Assembly: GCF_018139145.2 (NCBI RefSeq)
Contig: NC_059471.1
Location: forward strand, 98,272,914 to 98,336,913
Source: Gymnogyps californianus
Taxonomy: Eukaryota; Chordata; Aves; Accipitriformes; Cathartidae
Length of the DNA: 64,000 nt
Reading direction: 5' to 3'
A program made the position numbers and the translations under genes. A model generated the notes under the pieces. That model searched no databases. It worked only from the letters and a program-made list of their open reading frames with translations, and was not told where the DNA came from. Shown here one piece after another: positions 61,561 to 64,000 of this stretch. Numbering within the stretch: the stretch's first letter is position 1; each line of letters begins with the position of its first letter.

Positions 61561-64000
61561 GTCTTATATTGGAATCTCTTGGCAAAGTGTGATGTTATTG
61601 TACATACCGTTGTGTCTGTGGGATGGGAATTTTGTTTATAAAAGAGCATCTTTTGATCTACTTGTTGGATGTAAATGATAGTTTTTACATTACTAAAATA
61701 ATGGCTTTTTGTTTGTTTTAGTATGTGCCCCACTGAACCTTTTACTGGAAAATACAAGAAAACCAACTGCTCTAGACAATCTTTTAAAAACTTCAGCACA
61801 GCCCAAATTCTGCTTCCTATGCAATCAGTGATTAAAATGGGACTTTGTGGAAGCAAGGTTACATCAGCTGAGTATCTCTTTCATCTAAAACTGGATTGAA
61901 CCAGACGTTTGAAAATACACAGTCAGGAATGTTTATGGTATTTTGCAGCGCGCGCATCGAAAGCAGTTTTGCTGCGTGTATTTCCCTCTTCAAAAACCCC
62001 TGCGTGGGAATGTAGTGTGTGGATTCCCATGATGTAGAAAATGATCTCTGTATCTTTTGGGAACAGGGTTTACTAGGCTCCTCTCTTCAAAGTAGATGAG
62101 ACCTATCTTTGAAAACTCTTAGGCCAGTTTTCTCAACTTCTTGGATTCCACGTTTGCTGTCCTTTGCCATTTTTAATTTGTGCAGTTTGGTTGAACCCAT
62201 TGACTAATTTTCCTCACATTTAATAGAGTAGAGAAGGTCTCAAGAGTTATTCTCTTGAGGTTTCATAAAAATCACTGACTGGGTAGCAAAGAATGGTCTT
62301 AGTGGGAAGGATAAGATTTGCAACAAGAGCATGTGCTAAACAGTTATCTGTGCTTTTTACCCCAGCACTTGTCACTGTGTGCATGTGTACTGTCTTGTCA
62401 GTGTAAGCGGGGCAATAGGTCAGGAGAAACATACAGCAGAGCTGAAGTACCAGGTCTGCCAAATGGTCAGAATCAAGGGTTGAAAGGGCACTCCAAGCTC
62501 AAGAGGATTTGGGCCTTTGATGCTCTCTAAATCTCTTTGAAAACAGGGAGAAAAGGCTCTTGGCCTGTTCCTCTGTGGAGTATCCCTGCACGTCAGAAGT
62601 TAAAAGTGAGCTGTGGAAAAGGCAAAGAGAGGGCGGAGAGCTGCTCTCTGACTTGTTCACAGAGTCGTAAATCACTGAAGGTTTGGCTCCCTCTTTCTCC
62701 TTTCAGCGTAAGGAACTGCTCTAGCTCTTTCTGCATCCAGTTAAGATCTACATACAGTCCTCTCTCTGTTACTGTTTCAGAGCAGTCTAACATCTGCTTA
62801 AATGCTTCACAGAAAATGTCTGCTCTAGAGACCATACAACCTATATTTGACATAAAAGTCAAGAAGCAAACCAAAATGATAAAAAGTTACGGATAATGCC
62901 ATGAGCATTGCACCTGTTTCCATGGTTATTTTTTGTTCTAATTCCAGCTGTCTGCTTCTAAGACAGTTGCTCTGCAAACAGATCCAGTAACGTTTACTTA
63001 CTTTTCCATTCATAGGATGTTTCCGGTTATCACTCTTTTTTTAATAGACAAACACTAACAGGATAATTTTTACTATTAGACCTACATGGATAATATTGCT
63101 GTTTCCAGGCCTGAAATACTCTGGCAATAAAAATTTTCAAGGTGTTGGCTGCAATGAAGCAACATGATACACAACTTTTACTTCCCCTTCATTTTACATC
63201 TGCTGAAAGAGTACATTAAAAGCAAAGCCAGTTGCTGCTAACAAAGAATTTGCTTTAAATGGCCTCTGCAGTTTTGATACAACCCTTAGCAATTTCTTAA
63301 TGTCTTGTCAGTCCAGCATCTAGGATGGATACAGTTATTCAATGTCATGGAGCCCTGGTTGTAGTCACTAGCTTAAGCTGATATTTGAGGGCACAGGCTC
63401 TCATCCAGCAACATGCATCTCTCCAATGAAGTCTACTGGTGTTAAAAAAGAGGCAGTGATGAGGCAGTAAGACCTGCTGGGATTATTAGCATCCAGGGAT
63501 GCTTCTGCTGGAAGGAAGAGACCATGCTGATGTTTGCAGACTCTGCAGGCAGGTGTCTGAAGGAACAAAGGGCAACGAGCCAGAAGAAGAGGTGGGAGAA
63601 AGTAGGATGACAACAGCAGAAGACCGTAAGATACAGAAGAGAGCATGCTGTGGCCCTGCCAAAACCAAAAATAATCAGCCTCTGTTTTAAGGTGTCATTT
63701 GTGATGAATACAGCTCTTTGGCTCCCACTTGTTCCTTTCTTCCCTACTGAACAGCTAGGCATTCCTGGGGTTTGACACTTTCTAACCCTTTTTGGCTGAC
63801 AGAAACTGCATCCATTACTCTATGCTATAAAGTCTATGAGAGAGTTTAAGGGAAGAAAAACTTCCCAAAAGATTGTTTAATAATATTTCCTCTGCAATCT
63901 TGCATTGGGGGAAGTTTTGGTCCTCTTGGAACAGGCTTTGAAAACTACGTCCTGAGGGCTTCACCAGGTATGGCAGCTATACCTGTGGAGATACATTCGC
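61561..64000. other. Intergenic sequence downstream of ZBTB21
   Basis: No exon, RNA gene or complete mobile element is recognised. From human gene order the next gene on this strand would be C2CD2, but none of its coding sequence is seen here. Confidence 0.5.

Noticed and set aside
1..64000. CRISPR arrays, operons, ribosome binding sites or tRNA/rRNA genes
   Set aside because: The window is vertebrate nuclear DNA. No regularly spaced repeats, tRNA-like promoter boxes or rRNA sequence were recognised.

Overview
The window looks like a nuclear genomic segment from a bird, probably Neoaves. It has long introns and intergenic DNA, one CpG-island promoter, and two solo LTRs of a type widespread in avian genomes. 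Species cannot be fixed from the sequence. Two protein-coding genes are recognisable, arranged head to head, which matches the order I recall for human chromosome 21q22.3 (C2CD2 - ZBTB21 - UMODL1).

Left part (1 to about 19.04 kb, minus strand): the 5' half of UMODL1 (uromodulin-like 1, olfactorin). Six exons can be joined by consistent splice sites and reading phases: signal peptide (18961-19036), EMI domain (13865-14107), WAP-like domain (5586-5747), a two-exon SEA-like segment (5075-5181 and 2942-3134) and a calcium-binding-type EGF module (1856-1996). Two further in-phase candidate exons lie at 1380-1631 (weak) and 919-1038 (Ser/Thr/Asn-rich, better). The later modules (FN3, further SEA and EGF, ZP and transmembrane) are not seen and should lie beyond the left edge.

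Middle (19.04-41.0 kb): intergenic DNA with simple repeats, old repeat remnants, and a minus-oriented solo LTR (19900-20482) that lies 0.86 kb upstream of the UMODL1 start codon and points towards it.

Right part (41.0-64 kb, plus strand): a CpG island (about 41.0-42.56 kb) with CCAAT, E-box, CRE, YY1-like and NRF1-like sites holds the untranslated first exon of ZBTB21 (donor after 41724). An intron of about 11.5 kb follows. A plus-oriented solo LTR of the same family (51559-51979) sits in it, 1.3 kb before the single coding exon. That exon (acceptor before 53266, CDS 53279-56455) encodes an intact 1058-residue BTB/C2H2 zinc-finger repressor. A long AU-rich 3'UTR follows, with candidate poly(A) signals up to 61526. 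The last 2.4 kb shows no recognisable gene.

I found no undescribed multi-gene system. The points most worth following are two same-family LTRs, each pointing into one of the divergent genes from close upstream and carrying a TATA box and a possible splice donor; the possible lineage-specific mucin-like exon of UMODL1; and an EGF module that has lost a normally invariant cysteine.
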